A model generated the notes under the pieces. It was not told the origin of the DNA and did not search any database. It was given only the letters and a program-made list of their open reading frames with translations. The position numbers were made by a program, and so were the translations under genes. From Candidatus Bathyarchaeota archaeon (GTDB taxonomy: Archaea > Thermoproteota > Bathyarchaeia > Bathyarchaeales > Bathyarchaeaceae), in NCBI GenBank assembly GCA_020344435.1, contig CP070826.1:1092179-1100683 (forward strand): a stretch of 8,505 nt of DNA, in the 5' to 3' direction. Positions 1 through 6,122 of the stretch are shown here, one piece after another. Position 1 is the stretch's first letter; the number at the start of each line of letters is the position of its first letter.

Positions 1-123
1 GTCTACATAAGCTTTGACGAATTGTTGCCCGCAGCTCACAGATATGGCAAAGAGCATATGGTAGCTGTAGGAGTCATTTCTGGTATGGCTTTGGCGATAT
101 TCAGTTTATTCATGCTCAAGTGA
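1..123 (+). CDS. ZIP-family metal transporter, C-terminal fragment
   Basis: This is the final 40 codons of a gene that begins left of the window; reading frame 1 is open from base 1 to a TGA at 121-123. The fragment starts VYISFDELLPAAHRYGKEH and continues into a hydrophobic helix (VAVGVISGMALAIFSLFML) ending one residue before the stop. The S-x-(D/E)-E-L-L-P-x-A block, followed by a histidine-containing loop and a last transmembrane helix, is characteristic of the C-terminus of ZIP/ZupT divalent-cation transporters, which carry zinc, iron or manganese into the cytosol. The metal specificity cannot be judged from this piece. The gene converges on rps6e with an 18-base gap and no clear hairpin terminator. 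Family call fairly firm; only a fragment is seen. Confidence 0.75.
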   Translation, partial: VYISFDELLPAAHRYGKEHMVAVGVISGMALAIFSLFMLK

Positions 124-141
124 GCCTGTGCTACTGATTGT

Positions 142-570
142 TCATTTTGAAGGAGTCGGAGCAGCTTTCGAAGTTGGGCTCGCACGCGCGCTCTTCTTCT
201 TCCCTTTCTTCTTCTTTTCTTTGGGTCTTTCGATTATTTTCATGTTCAACTGAATGATGTCTTCAGTTATTGTCTTTCCCCTCAGGGTCTTTCTCCGTCT
301 CTCTCCTTCTCTTGATGGGTGAAAACCGACGCCTTCAGCGAGGATGACGCTGGTTCGTACTCCTCCATGGACATTTGGTCTCATGGGAAAACCGTCCTTG
401 TCAGACCCTCCTGTTATTCTAAGCTTGTAGCCAGACATTCCAACCACGGATCCATCGATCTCGTCGCCAAGTTTCCGTCCAATCAGAGGGGCGGCGCGGG
501 TTCCTTCACTTTCTACAGATTTGGATTTCCCATCTTCTGGATCAGAGATCACTATCTTGAATTTCGCCAT
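142..570 (-). CDS. rps6e: 30S ribosomal protein S6e
   Basis: Small-subunit ribosomal protein of the archaeal/eukaryotic S6e family, 142 residues. The family signature is complete at residues 52-63 (ITGGSDKDGFPM, matching hydrophobic-T-G-G-x-D-x2-G-x-P-M). A basic RNA-binding block, ERRRKTLRG, follows at about 90-98. The core ends near residue 115, and the rest is a Lys-rich then Ser/Pro/Ala tail (KEKKKKGKKKSARA onward), somewhat longer than the shortest archaeal S6e proteins and probably disordered. The ATG at 568-570 is supported by the MAKFKIVISDP N-terminus usual for the family. A TATA box lies at 616-624, giving a predicted leader of about 24 bases. The Shine-Dalgarno match is weak (AGGGT, about 6 bases upstream). 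The gene appears to be transcribed alone. Identity is secure. Confidence 0.97.
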   Translation of the reverse strand: MAKFKIVISDPEDGKSKSVESEGTRAAPLIGRKLGDEIDGSVVGMSGYKLRITGGSDKDGFPMRPNVHGGVRTSVILAEGVGFHPSREGERRRKTLRGKTITEDIIQLNMKIIERPKEKKKKGKKKSARASPTSKAAPTPSK

Positions 571-615
571 TTGCTGACCCTACTCTACTACTCTTTTTTG
601 GTTCAATGCTTTCTT

Positions 616-624
616 CTTTATAAG
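616..624 (-). promoter_or_regulatory. TATA box of rps6e
   Basis: On the minus strand the sequence reads CTTATAAAG, preceded by a purine run (GGAAAA) that fits a TFB-recognition element. With the usual archaeal spacing of about 26 bases, transcription would start near 594, some 24 bases before the S6e ATG. A short palindrome, ATCCTAAGGAT (643-653), lies about 20 bases further upstream; its role is unknown. The promoter is inferred from motif and spacing only. Confidence 0.6.
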
Positions 625-664
625 TTTTCCATAGACAATGAGATCCTAAGGATACTAGCCAAGA

Positions 665-689
665 TGTGAACGCTTGCTATGTGTTCACA
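665..689 (-). other. Hairpin spanning the stop codon of the transglutaminase-like gene
   Basis: A perfect 7-base inverted repeat, TGTGAAC (665-671) and GTTCACA (683-689), with an 11-base loop that contains the TAG stop codon (677-679) of the upstream gene. No U-run follows on the minus strand, so it is not a classical intrinsic terminator. It could be an RNA 3'-end structure or chance. It also lies about 40 bases upstream of the rps6e TATA box. Confidence 0.35.
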
Positions 690-1906
690 AGAGAGAAACG
701 CCTTTCGTTCCGCTTGAATTCATCAGACCTTCGTCGTTCTGCCTTCCAGACGTATCCAAGAACCACCACAAAAGTGCCTATGCCTATGATGCCCGCTGCA
801 ATAAGAAACCACTGAATCCACATTTCTATGGGGAGATCTAGGAAGACCTGAGATGTCGAGCTCATCTCGTCCCTCTGATGAATAAGGAAATTATTCTCAA
901 TGAGGAAATCCCGATATGTATGAGACGAGGTAACATAATCTCTCTGACTGATATTCATGTACTGGATAGTCTCGGATGATGTCACTGCTCCTGTCCTTAT
1001 TGCGTTGAGAGGTGCACCTCGTCCGCCCGTCACGTATGTTAGGTCAACAGGGAGCCAACCCCATGGTGGAACATAGACCATCGCCCATCCATGCCAGGCT
1101 ATATGCTCTAAGACTGAGGTTACGGTGTTGTTCCAGCTGCTCTGTTGTTTCTGGAATCCATAGTCGTATATGCAGCCCACTTGAAGGTATGATGGGATAC
1201 CCAGGATTCTGCAGAGGGTTATGAAGAGAATGGCTTGGTCGTCACAGTCGCCTTCCTCATGCAGGAGCGTCTGATTCGGATATATGGGAACCTCGTGTGA
1301 GATCTTTGGGTTGTCCTGAGGAGGGTAGTCAATGTTATTCCAAATCCATTCAATGAGCTCCTCCACTATTGACAGAACGTTTGTCTGGTTATCAGCTATA
1401 CTACGCGCCAGTTCTTGGAGCGTTGGATCATCAATCTGCCAAGTATCACTGGCATTACGATATCTCTCTATCAGATTTTCCGGGATTTCTGTGAGAGCCC
1501 CCGATTCTTCTTCGTCAAGGTGAGGGATCAATCGTAGCTCTGACTCTACATGGTAGGTGAGAGTATAGTTCACGGCTTCTCCATGTTCAAGCTCCAAATC
1601 TGGAAGCTGCAGTATCGCAATCAGATTTCCATCCTCATCTGTCTCCGTTCTTTCTATTGGACGAGAATGCTCTGTCAAATACACTGTCTGCCACGTGTTA
1701 TTCATGAATAGACTGATCTCTCTGTCTTCTTGGGTGAGATTCCAGATGTCTGTCCCATTGTTGAAGAAGGTGACGGTCGTCTTGATGAGGTAGTCTGCGT
1801 CCGCTACTTCAGCCCTCACCGACGTGAAGCTGTTTAGTGTAGAGGATGCGAGTAGAACAAACAGCATCAAGGCAACGGCAATCGTCTTTCTCGAAGCTTC
1901 ACCCAT
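677..1906 (-). CDS. Exported, membrane-anchored transglutaminase-like protein
   Basis: A surface protein of 409 residues with a transglutaminase-like (papain-fold) domain. Order: signal peptide 1-33 (RK then a hydrophobic core IAVALMLFVLLAS); an extracellular N-terminal region; the catalytic core at about 205-295; one transmembrane helix at about 365-387; and a basic cytosolic tail (KAERRR). The triad is visible: Cys221 in EGDCDDQA, His272 in AWHGWAMVYVP and Asp288 in LPVDLTY. Such domains act as proteases, peptide hydrolases or cross-linkers; the substrate cannot be told. Nine N-x-S/T sequons (N50, 56, 69, 113, 151, 173, 211, 259, 318) all lie in the predicted outside part, consistent with N-glycosylation. 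The ATG at 1906 is chosen because it gives a compact signal peptide. An in-frame GTG at 1954, close to the predicted transcription start, would add 16 residues and cannot be excluded. Confidence 0.85.
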   Translation of the reverse strand: MGEASRKTIAVALMLFVLLASSTLNSFTSVRAEVADADYLIKTTVTFFNNGTDIWNLTQEDREISLFMNNTWQTVYLTEHSRPIERTETDEDGNLIAILQLPDLELEHGEAVNYTLTYHVESELRLIPHLDEEESGALTEIPENLIERYRNASDTWQIDDPTLQELARSIADNQTNVLSIVEELIEWIWNNIDYPPQDNPKISHEVPIYPNQTLLHEEGDCDDQAILFITLCRILGIPSYLQVGCIYDYGFQKQQSSWNNTVTSVLEHIAWHGWAMVYVPPWGWLPVDLTYVTGGRGAPLNAIRTGAVTSSETIQYMNISQRDYVTSSHTYRDFLIENNFLIHQRDEMSSTSQVFLDLPIEMWIQWFLIAAGIIGIGTFVVVLGYVWKAERRRSDEFKRNERRFSLVNT

Positions 1907-1975
1907 CTTGCCCACGTTCTTCCGGTCCCCAAAACCCCAATGACAATGATGCACACTGAGAACACGACACTCCCC

Positions 1976-1984
1976 TCTTTAAAC
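1976..1984 (-). promoter_or_regulatory. TATA box of the transglutaminase-like gene
   Basis: The minus strand reads GGTTTAAAG here. Standard spacing puts the transcription start near 1954. That means either a leader of about 48 bases to the ATG at 1906, or a nearly leaderless GTG start at 1954. It lies in the 137-base or longer gap between this gene and the end of the Fae-Hps gene, where I see nothing else convincing. Confidence 0.5.
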
Positions 1985-2091
1985 CTTAGGGCGTGACGTG
2001 AAAATCGCTATGGATCTCCTCCAACCTGACAAATTCGCCGTTAACCCTTGTCAAACTACGGAAAGCTCATGTTAGCAGACGTGGAAACGCG

Positions 2092-3531
2092 TTATTCCAC
2101 GTGTACTCTGAACAGGTCGATGTCTCGCTTCATGTCTCGAGCACATTCCAGGAACTCTCTGACTGAGCGCTCAACGTCTCTGGACTGGGTGACATACCTA
2201 CCCACTATAAGGATATCTGCGCCAGTCGCCAATGCCTCTGGTGCAGTCTCAGGTGTTATCCCACCCGCAACAGCAACTAAGAACCTATCTTCTTCGAATG
2301 TCTCACGCAATTCCTTGATCAGATGCCACCGAGGTTTTCCCGTTCTCTCCACGTCAATGGCGCGATGCAGAATGATGATGTTCGGAAGTTCTTTTAGTGA
2401 ACGAAGCTTTTGAACAGGGTCTTCCACGTTCATCGTATCTACTGTCGCATAGATTCCAAGTCTTTTTGCCTCGTAAATGAATTTGTCGAGTGTCTCTGTA
2501 GCTGCAAGCCCTGAAGCGACCACAGCATCTGCGGTTTCCTCGAACGCCAGATCAACCTCAACCTTCCCAACATCTAAGGTTTTCAAGTCTGCTACAATGA
2601 AAGTGTCCTTCGCTAGTTCCCTCAGGTCACGTATCGCCTTTACACCATACTTCTTCAACAGAGGCGTGCCAACTTCCAGGATGATCCTGTCGCTGTCGGG
2701 CATCTGCTCTATAATCCTTCTTGTTCTTTTCATACTTGGGATGTCTAGGGCTATCTGGATGTAGGGTGGTCTCCATAAGCGTGGCACCTTGAATCCCATA
2801 ATCGGATGCGTCGCTCTGTCCTTGTCGTAGAGGATTTTCTTCAGTGGCGGATAATTAGAGAGAGCCCTACTAAGTGCTAGTTTGGTAGCTCCATAATTGT
2901 ACTGGTAGATTCTCCGATAATCCTTTGCATCCGGATGCACAAATACACTACACAGAATAACCCAATCGTCCAGCTTATCTTCTGGTATGACACCCTCTTC
3001 CACGGAGTCAGCGACGGCCTTAGCAACAGCGGCTTGAGCAGGCCCGAATATCTTTCCTGCTTGATCAAGATTCTGTACAGTGACCTTGGGAACCAAGAGC
3101 GTGTGGGGCTTGGGAGGAAGGTTGGGTCTTATAACTGCGAGAAGTGGTGTGTGGCCCGCGGAGAGATTTGAGAGACCATTAGCGAAGGCGTCTCCTACAG
3201 GTCCGTCTTTGTCGCCTACTATCAAGTCGACATGAGCGACCTCAGAGCCTTCACCAGTCAAGGCCTCCCCTATCAAATAGGTGGATCCCTCGACTGCCCT
3301 TGCTAGTTTCAGTTTCTGATTGACATTCTCGAAATCGACGTCGAAATCGCTCATCCAGCGGTAGAGCGTGTCGCGATGCACGCCCATTATCTGTGCCGTG
3401 CCTTTGATCGTCGGCTTCGTCGACCTGCGCCGTCTGGCCTTTCTGAGTTCCATCTCTTTTCTCTTTGCAGCACTCAGCAAACTGATGAATTCCTCTCGGG
3501 TCTCAGGCCTTCTGCCGTCGAATTCCGACAC
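2092..3531 (-). CDS. fae-hps: HTH-Fae-Hps fusion: formaldehyde-activating enzyme / 3-hexulose-6-phosphate synthase with N-terminal DNA-binding-like domain
   Basis: Bifunctional C1 enzyme of 479 residues. Fae (about 85-246; EVAHVDL with catalytic-type His100, then GDKDGPVGDAFANGL) joins formaldehyde to tetrahydromethanopterin. Hps (about 254-472; Asp263, the OMP-decarboxylase-superfamily D-x-K-x-x-D at 315-320, and phosphate-binding AGGI at 422-425 and VGRYVT) interconverts hexulose-6-phosphate with ribulose-5-phosphate plus formaldehyde. Fae-Hps proteins are normally about 390-400 residues and begin at the Fae domain. Here 80 or more extra residues come first: a basic helical stretch (KRKEMELRKARRRR), then a helix-turn-helix at about 42-63 (GTAQIMGVHRDTLYRWM). 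The reading frame is unbroken. I prefer the GTG at 3531, which has GGTGGG just upstream and lies about 13 bases after the predicted transcription start. The ORF stays open to an ATG at 3585, which would add 18 residues with one CxxC pair (CTTCGG). Enzyme domains are certain; the DNA-binding role is inferred. Confidence 0.92.
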   Translation of the reverse strand: MSEFDGRRPETREEFISLLSAAKRKEMELRKARRRRSTKPTIKGTAQIMGVHRDTLYRWMSDFDVDFENVNQKLKLARAVEGSTYLIGEALTGEGSEVAHVDLIVGDKDGPVGDAFANGLSNLSAGHTPLLAVIRPNLPPKPHTLLVPKVTVQNLDQAGKIFGPAQAAVAKAVADSVEEGVIPEDKLDDWVILCSVFVHPDAKDYRRIYQYNYGATKLALSRALSNYPPLKKILYDKDRATHPIMGFKVPRLWRPPYIQIALDIPSMKRTRRIIEQMPDSDRIILEVGTPLLKKYGVKAIRDLRELAKDTFIVADLKTLDVGKVEVDLAFEETADAVVASGLAATETLDKFIYEAKRLGIYATVDTMNVEDPVQKLRSLKELPNIIILHRAIDVERTGKPRWHLIKELRETFEEDRFLVAVAGGITPETAPEALATGADILIVGRYVTQSRDVERSVREFLECARDMKRDIDLFRVHVE

Positions 3532-3545
3532 TTTCCCACCACATG

Positions 3546-3568
3546 TAGTACACTGGGACAGTATACTA
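3546..3568. promoter_or_regulatory. Candidate operator: near-perfect inverted repeat at the fae-hps transcription start
   Basis: Arms TAGTACACTG (3546-3555) and CAGTATACTA (3559-3568) pair at 9 of 10 positions around a 3-base GGA spacer. The dyad begins inside the TATA box (core 3567-3573, minus strand) and ends about where transcription should start (near 3544). A bound protein would block TFB/TBP or RNA polymerase, the usual site of archaeal repressors. The half-site GTACACT recurs at 3591-3597. The gene it controls encodes an HTH domain, so autoregulation is plausible but not shown. Confidence 0.5.
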
Positions 3569-3574
3569 TTTAAC
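3565..3574 (-). promoter_or_regulatory. TATA box of fae-hps
   Basis: The minus strand reads GTTAAATAGT, a good archaeal TATA element with core TTAAATA. It predicts transcription from about 3544 and therefore supports the GTG start at 3531 over the ATG at 3585. I see no comparable TATA box at the right distance upstream of 3585. Confidence 0.55.
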
Positions 3575-3692
3575 TTTTGTCGCATATGTCGTACACTCTT
3601 CCATCTAGCCAGAAATTCTCACGACAGATTCCTGCAAAAAAGCGTCCATTTTCTCTTCTGTCGATTTCTCTTCTCTCATCTCTATATGAGAA

Positions 3693-3741
3693 TCCGACAA
3701 TTCCACATCCACAAACTATTAAAACTTTGAAGATTGTCGGA
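3693..3741. repeat. Perfect 9-base inverted repeat in the fae-hps/sufS intergenic region
   Basis: TCCGACAAT (3693-3701) and ATTGTCGGA (3733-3741) are exact reverse complements separated by 31 bases. The left arm's core, TCCGACA, recurs at 3524-3530 at the start of fae-hps. The two arms lie upstream of the sufS TATA box. The wide spacing suits two protein-binding half-sites (a looped or paired operator) better than an RNA hairpin. Function is unknown. Confidence 0.4.
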
Positions 3742-3765
3742 CTTCTGATCTGGGGACTCAGACTC

Positions 3766-3804
3766 AAAAGCTTTAATGGCGCTCATCTTCTAACTCTCTA
3801 GGAG
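3766..3804 (+). promoter_or_regulatory. Promoter and ribosome binding site of sufS
   Basis: AAAAGCTTTAATGG at 3766-3779 contains a TATA-like CTTTAATG preceded by a purine-rich stretch suited to TFB. Transcription would start near 3800, leaving a leader of about 15 bases. A GGAG at 3801-3804, ten bases before the ATG, can serve as the ribosome binding site. A second AT-rich candidate (CTATTAAAAC, about 3716) is too far upstream to be the main box. Confidence 0.5.
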
Positions 3805-3814
3805 ATGTTGGACA

Positions 3815-5029
3815 ATGCTGAATGTGGAAGGATTGAGAAGAGACTTTCCAATTCTAGAAACCGGCATAGTCTACCTAGACAACGCTGCAAGCAGCCTAAC
3901 TCCAGAACCCGTCCTTGAGAAGATGCTGGAGTTCTATCGTGAGTACAGAGCCAATGTGGAACGTGGGGTACACCGTCTCTCTCAGAAGGCTAGCGAAGAG
4001 TATGAAGGCGTTCGCAAAAGAGTTGCCGAATTTCTGAACGCAAAGACTGCCTTCGAAATCATTCTAGCACGGAATACAACTGAGGGAATAAACATCGCCG
4101 CAAATGGCCTGAAGTGGAGCAAGGGCGACAAGATAGTCACCTCGATGATTGAGCACCACTCTAACTTTCTCCCATGGCTTCGATTGAAGAACTGTTGCGG
4201 AGTAGACTTGGAGATAGTCAAGCCCAAGGACCCCGCTGTAGATGGGCTCTTGGACCCAGCGGATTTCGAGAAAGTCGTTGACGACAGAACCAAGCTGGTA
4301 GCCATATCTCACATCTCAAATGTGCTAGGTGCGATTGCACCAGTCAGAGAGATAGCCGAAATAGCCCACGAGCATGGCGCCTACATACTCATAGATGCTG
4401 CTCAGTCGGTTCCACATATGAAAGTAGACATTCAGAACATCAGATGCGACTTTCTTGCATTCAGTGGACACAAGATGTGCGCGCCAACTGGGTCAGGTGT
4501 CCTATACATTAGAGAAGAGTTGATTGACGAGGTTGAGCCCCTGTATATTGGGGGAGGAACTATAGCTGATGTGAGTGTTGACCATTACGAGCTTAGCCCT
4601 AGTTCCACTCGTTTTGAGGCCGGAACACCGGCGATTGCAGAGGCCATAGGCTTGGGTGCTGCAACAGACTATCTGAGAAAGATAAGTATGGAAAACATTG
4701 AGAAACATGAAGAGAAACTCACAAAGCAAATGTATGAAGGATTAAGCGAAATCTCGAAGGTTGAGGTCTATGGTCCCAAGCCAAGAGACAGAATCGCCAT
4801 CATGCCTTTCAATGTTGAAAATCTGAATCATCATGATGTAGCCTTAACGCTTGATGTATCAGCAAACATTATGGTCCGATCGGGACATCACTGCGCCCTT
4901 CCTCTCACAAAAGACATAATCCGCAAACCAGGAACTGTCAGATCCTCTGCCTATTTCTACAATACGGCAGACGAGATAGATCGCTTTCTATTCGCAGTGA
5001 GGGAAATAGCCAGCAAACTCGCCAAATGA
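3815..5029 (+). CDS. sufS: Cysteine desulfurase, SufS/CsdA type
   Basis: PLP-dependent class V aminotransferase-fold enzyme of 404 residues, the normal SufS length. It removes sulfur from L-cysteine as an enzyme-bound persulfide for Fe-S cluster assembly and other sulfur transfer in the cytosol. Visible landmarks are the N-terminal YLDNAASSLTP; the EHHSN block with His114/115; Asp194 in LIDAAQS, which contacts the PLP ring nitrogen; Schiff-base Lys220 in FSGHKMCAPTG; and the active-site Cys360 in RSGHHCALP. The short loop before RSGHHC places it in the SufS-like (group II) class rather than IscS/NifS. No sufBCD, sufE or sufU gene is adjacent, so the scaffold partners must be elsewhere. It diverges from fae-hps and converges on mer across 77 bases in which I see no feature. 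Identity is firm; whether it serves Fe-S assembly or another sulfur acceptor is inferred from family. Confidence 0.94.
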   Translation: MLNVEGLRRDFPILETGIVYLDNAASSLTPEPVLEKMLEFYREYRANVERGVHRLSQKASEEYEGVRKRVAEFLNAKTAFEIILARNTTEGINIAANGLKWSKGDKIVTSMIEHHSNFLPWLRLKNCCGVDLEIVKPKDPAVDGLLDPADFEKVVDDRTKLVAISHISNVLGAIAPVREIAEIAHEHGAYILIDAAQSVPHMKVDIQNIRCDFLAFSGHKMCAPTGSGVLYIREELIDEVEPLYIGGGTIADVSVDHYELSPSSTRFEAGTPAIAEAIGLGAATDYLRKISMENIEKHEEKLTKQMYEGLSEISKVEVYGPKPRDRIAIMPFNVENLNHHDVALTLDVSANIMVRSGHHCALPLTKDIIRKPGTVRSSAYFYNTADEIDRFLFAVREIASKLAK

Positions 5030-5106
5030 GACATACGATTTGATCATGAATGCATACGGAGCCTGAAGGGCACTTGACTATCTAGCGCGCCCAGAAAGCC
5101 TCAGCA

Positions 5107-6102
5107 CTATCCTTCGAAGTGTGGGATTATTTCTTCGCTTATGAGGTCGATAGCTTTTCGGACATTGGGACCTATTGGTGAGCCCACCACAAATTGCGAG
5201 ATCCCAGACTTGAGAAGCTGGGTGATGCGTCCCATACACATCTCAGGTGTGCCACATACCGAGAAGGCTTCTATCATCTTTGAAGAAACCAGACCGAAGG
5301 CTTCTCCCCACTTGCCAGCCCTCAGAGCTTCACTAATCTTCTCAGCCTTTTCTGGGTCGATGCCATGCCTCTGCAAGACCACTTCTGGACTGCCAGCCGC
5401 AACATAAGCGACAACAGGAACCGCCGCTTGAGTAGCTTTTTCCAGATTCTCATGAATTGAAAACGACGTATACGCGGCAACATCCACATCTGCCAATCCC
5501 CTTCCAGATTGTTCTAGTCCCTTCTCAACGCGACCTACTGCATTGCTCACATCCTTGGGATGCCCAGCATTTATGAGCACCCCATCGCCCAGTCGTCCAG
5601 CCAATTCAAGCATCTTCGGACCCTGTGCACCAATATAGACTGGGATCTCCGTCCTAGGCTTGAATAAGAACTTAGCGTCATTCGTCCTGAAAATGTCGCC
5701 TTCGAATGTGACGCTCTTCTCAGTGGTCATTCTTCTGACGATCTCAACGCATTCTTTGACTGCAGTTAGAGGCTTATGCATCTTCAGGCCAGTGGACTTG
5801 AGAGTTGTCTTGTCCCCTGCACCAATGCCTAGGATCACCCTGCCAGGCGCCATTTCATTCAACGATGCAACAGCTTGCGCAGTGACCACCGGATTGATGA
5901 GGTAGGGATTTGTGACCCCGGGGCCCAGCTTCACCTTTTCGGTGTAAAGCGCCGCTGCGGTGAGGGCAACGTAGACGTTGCGATTGTTGAAGTGATCGGT
6001 TATCCAGAGATAATCGAATCCCCTCTTCTCAGCTTGAATGGCGTAGAAGGTCGTCTTCCAGTAAGGCTCACTCGGAACGAACTCAACTCCAAACTTAGCC
6101 AT
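5107..6102 (-). CDS. mer: F420-dependent 5,10-methylene-tetrahydromethanopterin reductase
   Basis: Cytosolic TIM-barrel enzyme of the bacterial-luciferase-like F420 family, 331 residues (typical Mer about 320-330). It reduces methylene-H4MPT to methyl-H4MPT with F420H2, reversibly. Mer-specific blocks are seen rather than generic LLM oxidoreductase ones: FGVEFVPSEP at 4-13, ITDHFNNRNVY at 34-44, GPGVTNPY at 60-67, LGIGAGD at 91-97, and further along VYIGAQGPKMLELAG, DVAAYTSFSI, VAYVAAGSP, MIEAFSVCGTP and the C-terminal FVVGSPIGP. The start is well supported by GGGAGG eight bases upstream. It is the second gene of an operon, 20 bases after a small unknown gene. Its substrate, methylene-H4MPT, is the product of Fae encoded about 1.6 kb away. 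In a non-methanogen this would be the methyl-branch Wood-Ljungdahl step. A related F420 oxidoreductase with another substrate is possible but less likely. Confidence 0.9.
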   Translation of the reverse strand: MAKFGVEFVPSEPYWKTTFYAIQAEKRGFDYLWITDHFNNRNVYVALTAAALYTEKVKLGPGVTNPYLINPVVTAQAVASLNEMAPGRVILGIGAGDKTTLKSTGLKMHKPLTAVKECVEIVRRMTTEKSVTFEGDIFRTNDAKFLFKPRTEIPVYIGAQGPKMLELAGRLGDGVLINAGHPKDVSNAVGRVEKGLEQSGRGLADVDVAAYTSFSIHENLEKATQAAVPVVAYVAAGSPEVVLQRHGIDPEKAEKISEALRAGKWGEAFGLVSSKMIEAFSVCGTPEMCMGRITQLLKSGISQFVVGSPIGPNVRKAIDLISEEIIPHFEG

Positions 6103-6110
6103 GTTGAAAG

Positions 6111-6116
6111 CCTCCC
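6111..6116 (-). promoter_or_regulatory. Strong ribosome binding site of mer
   Basis: The minus strand reads GGGAGG, eight bases before the mer ATG. It is one of the two clearest Shine-Dalgarno matches in the window. This fits mer being internal to an operon, whereas several first genes here have weak or no such site. Confidence 0.75.
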
Positions 6117-6122
6117 AAGATT

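Larger units (their letters stand above)
3532..3814. promoter_or_regulatory. Divergent regulatory region between fae-hps and sufS
   Basis: A 283-base region with no convincing gene. It holds the promoters of both neighbours. The 5-mer TGTCG or its complement CGACA occurs at 3578, 3587, 3622, 3659, 3695 and 3735, and once more just inside fae-hps at 3526-3530. That is seven copies in about 215 bases, where random sequence would give fewer than one. From 3587 onward the copies are spaced 35-40 bases apart, with alternating orientation. This could be an array of binding sites, or low-complexity chance; no known regulator is recognised. If the alternative fae-hps start at 3585 is right, bases 3532-3585 are coding. 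Confidence 0.5.

Noticed and set aside
319..669. Plus-strand open frame of 116 codons
   Set aside because: It lies opposite rps6e, whose protein is unmistakable; the translation resembles no family and has no ribosome binding site.
3532..3585. Extension of fae-hps to the ATG at 3585 with a CxxC (CTTCGG) zinc-ribbon look
   Set aside because: Only one CxxC pair is present, and the stretch contains the best TATA box and the dyad. Kept only as an alternative start.
3577..3801. Plus-strand open frame of 74 codons in the fae-hps/sufS gap
   Set aside because: It overlaps the promoter elements, has no family-like sequence and no clear ribosome binding site, and ends inside the sufS promoter region.
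5030..5106. Terminator between the convergent sufS and mer genes
   Set aside because: No stem-loop or long T-run is evident in these 77 bases.
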